From Litomosoides sigmodontis (Eukaryota; Nematoda; Chromadorea; Rhabditida; Onchocercidae), in assembly GCA_963070105.1 (NCBI GenBank), contig OY718807.1, positions 9,920,483-9,984,482 of the forward strand: a DNA stretch of 64,000 bases, written 5' to 3'. Made by a program: the position numbers and the translations under genes. Shown piece after piece: positions 63,611-64,000 of this stretch; within the stretch, counting starts at the first letter, position 1; each line of letters opens with the position of its first letter. The notes under the pieces were generated by a model. The model searched no databases, was not told where the DNA came from, and saw only the letters and a list, made by a program, of their open reading frames with translations.

Positions 63611-64000
63611 ACAGTTCCGCGTTACGCCATTCTTCTCGTCGTACTGCCCGTGTGGTATTTCCTGGCCCACTCATACTCGAATTCATCTCTCGAACGCTGT
63701 TTCTTTGTTAGGATTGCGATGAGCTTAAGCGAAACAGGTGACCTGGTAGTATATCAAGATTGCTGATGCGAGCGCAAAGTGGTTCAGGAGGAATGGGGGC
63801 TAATAATCTTCTCAAAGTTTAATTTATAGAAGGTCGGCGAATGGAGGTTTTACCCTTATCGCTTTCCAGTCTTATGGTAACTGAATAAAGCCAAATTTCC
63901 ACTGCGAGTGGATGGAATGTCACCTGCGTGTTTAGAACTGTGTTGTTTGCAGCTAGTAAATGTTGGCTTACTCTGCCCATTTTGTGAAGAATAAAAAGCG

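Overview
The window is nuclear DNA of a nematode. It is AT-rich. About 94 introns can be placed in ten genes, most of them GT-AG with short TTTTCAG-like acceptors, and several genes have a spliced-leader-type acceptor 5 to 15 nt before the ATG. The gene content fits a nematode: an ALG-1/2-type Argonaute, a MOLO1-domain protein and a stand-alone MSP-domain protein. Low GC and introns of roughly 50-600 bp favour a clade III (filarial-like) species, but that placement is inference.

Layout. 1-5.6 kb: AT-rich intergenic DNA with one doubtful 166-codon ORF. 5.65-10.3 kb (+): NVL/MAC-1 double AAA ATPase, 17 exons. 14.35-18.0 kb (-): Rubicon-homology protein. 18.7-22.4 kb (+): AATF/Che-1, divergent from the Rubicon gene across a 658-bp shared upstream region. 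23.75-25.2 kb (-): small secreted MOLO1-like gene assembled from four exons. 25.6-25.9 kb (+): possible broken MZT1-like gene. 27.2-29.7 kb (+): ribosomal protein L3, whose introns carry one clear and three probable box C/D snoRNAs; one has a 13-nt match to 18S rRNA and looks like SNORD83, which is also hosted by RPL3 in human. 30.4-31.0 kb (-): ENY2. 32.7-39.9 kb (-): Vav guanine-nucleotide exchange factor, 19 exons. 42.5-44.8 kb (-): plasma-membrane-type syntaxin. 50.5-52.1 kb (-): MSP-domain plus coiled-coil protein. 54.5-60.4 kb (-): miRNA-class Argonaute (ALG-1/2 type), 19 exons, with the slicer residues intact. The rest is intergenic, with a few weak ORFs including a 16-His tract and a possible gene start at the right edge.

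Functional themes. NVL, AATF, RPL3 and the rRNA-methylation guide RNA(s) all serve ribosome production and lie on the + strand within 24 kb. Vav, syntaxin and the MOLO1-like protein belong to signalling and secretion, and ALG-1 to miRNA silencing. Apart from the divergent Rubicon/AATF pair I see no operon-like tight spacing. Exon models were built by eye; every listed model keeps reading frame across all junctions and gives a plausible protein length.
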